A stretch of 34,247 nt of DNA from an uncultured Anaerolineae bacterium. GTDB taxonomy: Bacteria > Chloroflexota > Anaerolineae > Anaerolineales > Villigracilaceae. The DNA is taken from positions 1 to 34,247 of the forward strand of contig CAIVSQ010000064.1 of assembly GCA_903908605.1 (NCBI GenBank), written 5' to 3'. The notes beneath the pieces are model-generated. The model had not been told where the DNA came from and made no database searches. It saw nothing but the letters and a program-made list of their open reading frames with translations. Positions 33,387-34,247 of the stretch are shown piece by piece; the first letter of the stretch is position 1; every line of letters starts with the position of its first letter. The translations under genes and the position numbers were made by a program.

Positions 33387-34220
33387 TTATGGCGTTGGCG
33401 TGACGGTAAGTGTCGCCTGCCCATCTGGTGTGGGCGTGAAAGGAGAAGGCGGTGTGGGAGAAGGTCCTTGCGTAATTGTCGGCCGGGGTGGATTAGTGGG
33501 GGTTACCAGGTTCACACGCACAATAATCTGCTGGTAGGCCTTTATACTGTTCGCATCCTCGATCTTGTTTTCCTTGATGATGTCTTCAAAGGTGCTGTTG
33601 AACTTCGAAGCAATTGAAGCAATCGTATCGCCGGGTTGAATAATATAAGTGATTTTGAACCCAGGTTGCAGGTCCGATGGAACTGGCGTGGTCGTGGGAA
33701 GTTCATATCCCGGGTTGGGGATCTTGATTTTTTGCCCAATGCTGATATTGGCTGTCAGGGGGTCGATTTCTGGGTTCAAAGTAAAAATCTTCTGAATACC
33801 AAAATCGCCCAGGTTGAATTTTTCGGAAATAGAGAATAGATTCTCGCCTTCCTGGATGACATATTCAAATGGCTCACTCGGGGTGGGCGTCAGGGTCTGG
33901 GTGGGTGTAAGTGTTTCAGTTGCCGTAGCAGTGAAGGTCGCCGTGGGTGTTTGGGATGGAGTAATGGTGACCGTCGGTGTCGCTGTGGCGAATAGGTTGA
34001 ACTTGGGAGCATTCCCGCTGGTCATGTAAATAATGAGCAAGATGATGCCAGCGAAAAACATCAAAACAATCAACCCCCCGATAATAAAGGGGCCGACTTG
34101 CATCCTTTTCCGGTAGGACGATATCATGTGTGCCGGATCTTTGGCAGGATGCGAGGACATGGGTTTTAATTGAACCCTGGGCTTTTTCTTGGGTGGGATG
34201 GATGAAGATTCATTTGTCAT
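33387..34220 (-). CDS. Membrane-anchored protein with two LysM domains
   Basis: Predicted cell-wall-binding protein, 277 aa. A basic cytoplasmic N-terminus of about 42 residues precedes one membrane segment (about 44-66: FIIGGLIVLMFFAGIILLIIYM). A Thr/Pro linker with TPT repeats follows (about 78-115). Two LysM modules come next: the first at about 119-168 (YVIQEGENLFSISEKFNL, ending QKIKIP), the second at about 191-235 (YIIQPGDTIASIASKFNS, ending IIVRV). A second Thr/Pro tail closes the protein. LysM domains bind GlcNAc-containing glycans such as peptidoglycan or chitin (family knowledge). No enzymatic domain is present, so it may be a scaffold or binding protein. AAAGG lies upstream of the ATG. 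Confidence 0.85.
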   Translation of the reverse strand: MTNESSSIPPKKKPRVQLKPMSSHPAKDPAHMISSYRKRMQVGPFIIGGLIVLMFFAGIILLIIYMTSGNAPKFNLFATATPTVTITPSQTPTATFTATATETLTPTQTLTPTPSEPFEYVIQEGENLFSISEKFNLGDFGIQKIFTLNPEIDPLTANISIGQKIKIPNPGYELPTTTPVPSDLQPGFKITYIIQPGDTIASIASKFNSTFEDIIKENKIEDANSIKAYQQIIVRVNLVTPTNPPRPTITQGPSPTPPSPFTPTPDGQATLTVTPTP

Positions 34221-34247
34221 ACGATTTGCCTTTCATTTGAACAACAA

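Noticed and set aside
33814-34029. Plus-strand 71-aa frame rich in VGVGV within the LysM gene
   Set aside because: It is the complement of the Thr/Pro repeat codons of the LysM protein, without start signals or a family.

Overview
The window looks like a chromosomal segment of a Chloroflexota bacterium, most probably class Anaerolineae (inference). The protein flavour supports this: lipoproteins with Thr/Pro-rich linkers after the lipobox, a LysM protein with TPT linkers, a divergent division and cell-wall (dcw) cluster with an FtsA/FtsZ pair, and a GTPase related to archaeal cyclic 2,3-diphosphoglycerate synthetase. There is no CRISPR array, tRNA, rRNA, transposase or phage gene, and genes are tightly packed on both strands.

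Region 1 (1-9063) is a carbohydrate-utilisation locus. Two MalF/MalG-type ABC permeases are followed by a secreted clan GH-A glycosidase lipoprotein interrupted by an in-frame stop, a GH4 6-phospho-beta-glucosidase-like enzyme, a BadF/NagK-type sugar kinase, a GH18 chitinase-like lipoprotein, a ChbG/YdjC deacetylase and, convergently, a double-SIS-domain protein like glucosamine-6-phosphate deaminases. Together these resemble a chitin or chitooligosaccharide pathway: extracellular cleavage, ABC import, intracellular phosphorylation, deacetylation, GH4 hydrolysis, then deamination. The E. coli chb equivalents depend on PTS phosphorylation. Here a kinase sits where the PTS would be.

Region 2 (9111-9989) is a minus-strand RlmI-like SAM methyltransferase, divergent from region 3.

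Region 3 (10088-27906) is the dcw cluster: mraZ, rsmH, an ftsL-like gene, ftsI, murF, mraY, murD, ftsW, murG, a CvpA-like membrane gene, murC, a 65-aa ORF, murB, ddl, ftsQ, ftsA and ftsZ. Many junctions overlap, suggesting translational coupling. A good sigma70-type promoter and a set of evenly spaced GTGG boxes, the classical MraZ operator, lie in front of mraZ. ftsZ has an additional promoter of its own and a strong terminator. murE is absent from its usual place.

Region 4 (27969-34220) is all on the minus strand: obgE, a cyclic-2,3-diphosphoglycerate-synthetase-like GTPase with a one-base frameshift, argS, rpsT with a TTG start, and a LysM membrane protein. Each is separated by gaps holding promoters or terminators.

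Two otherwise well-preserved genes carry a single disabling lesion (TAA at 3294, frameshift near 30098). These are either real recent mutations or consensus errors.
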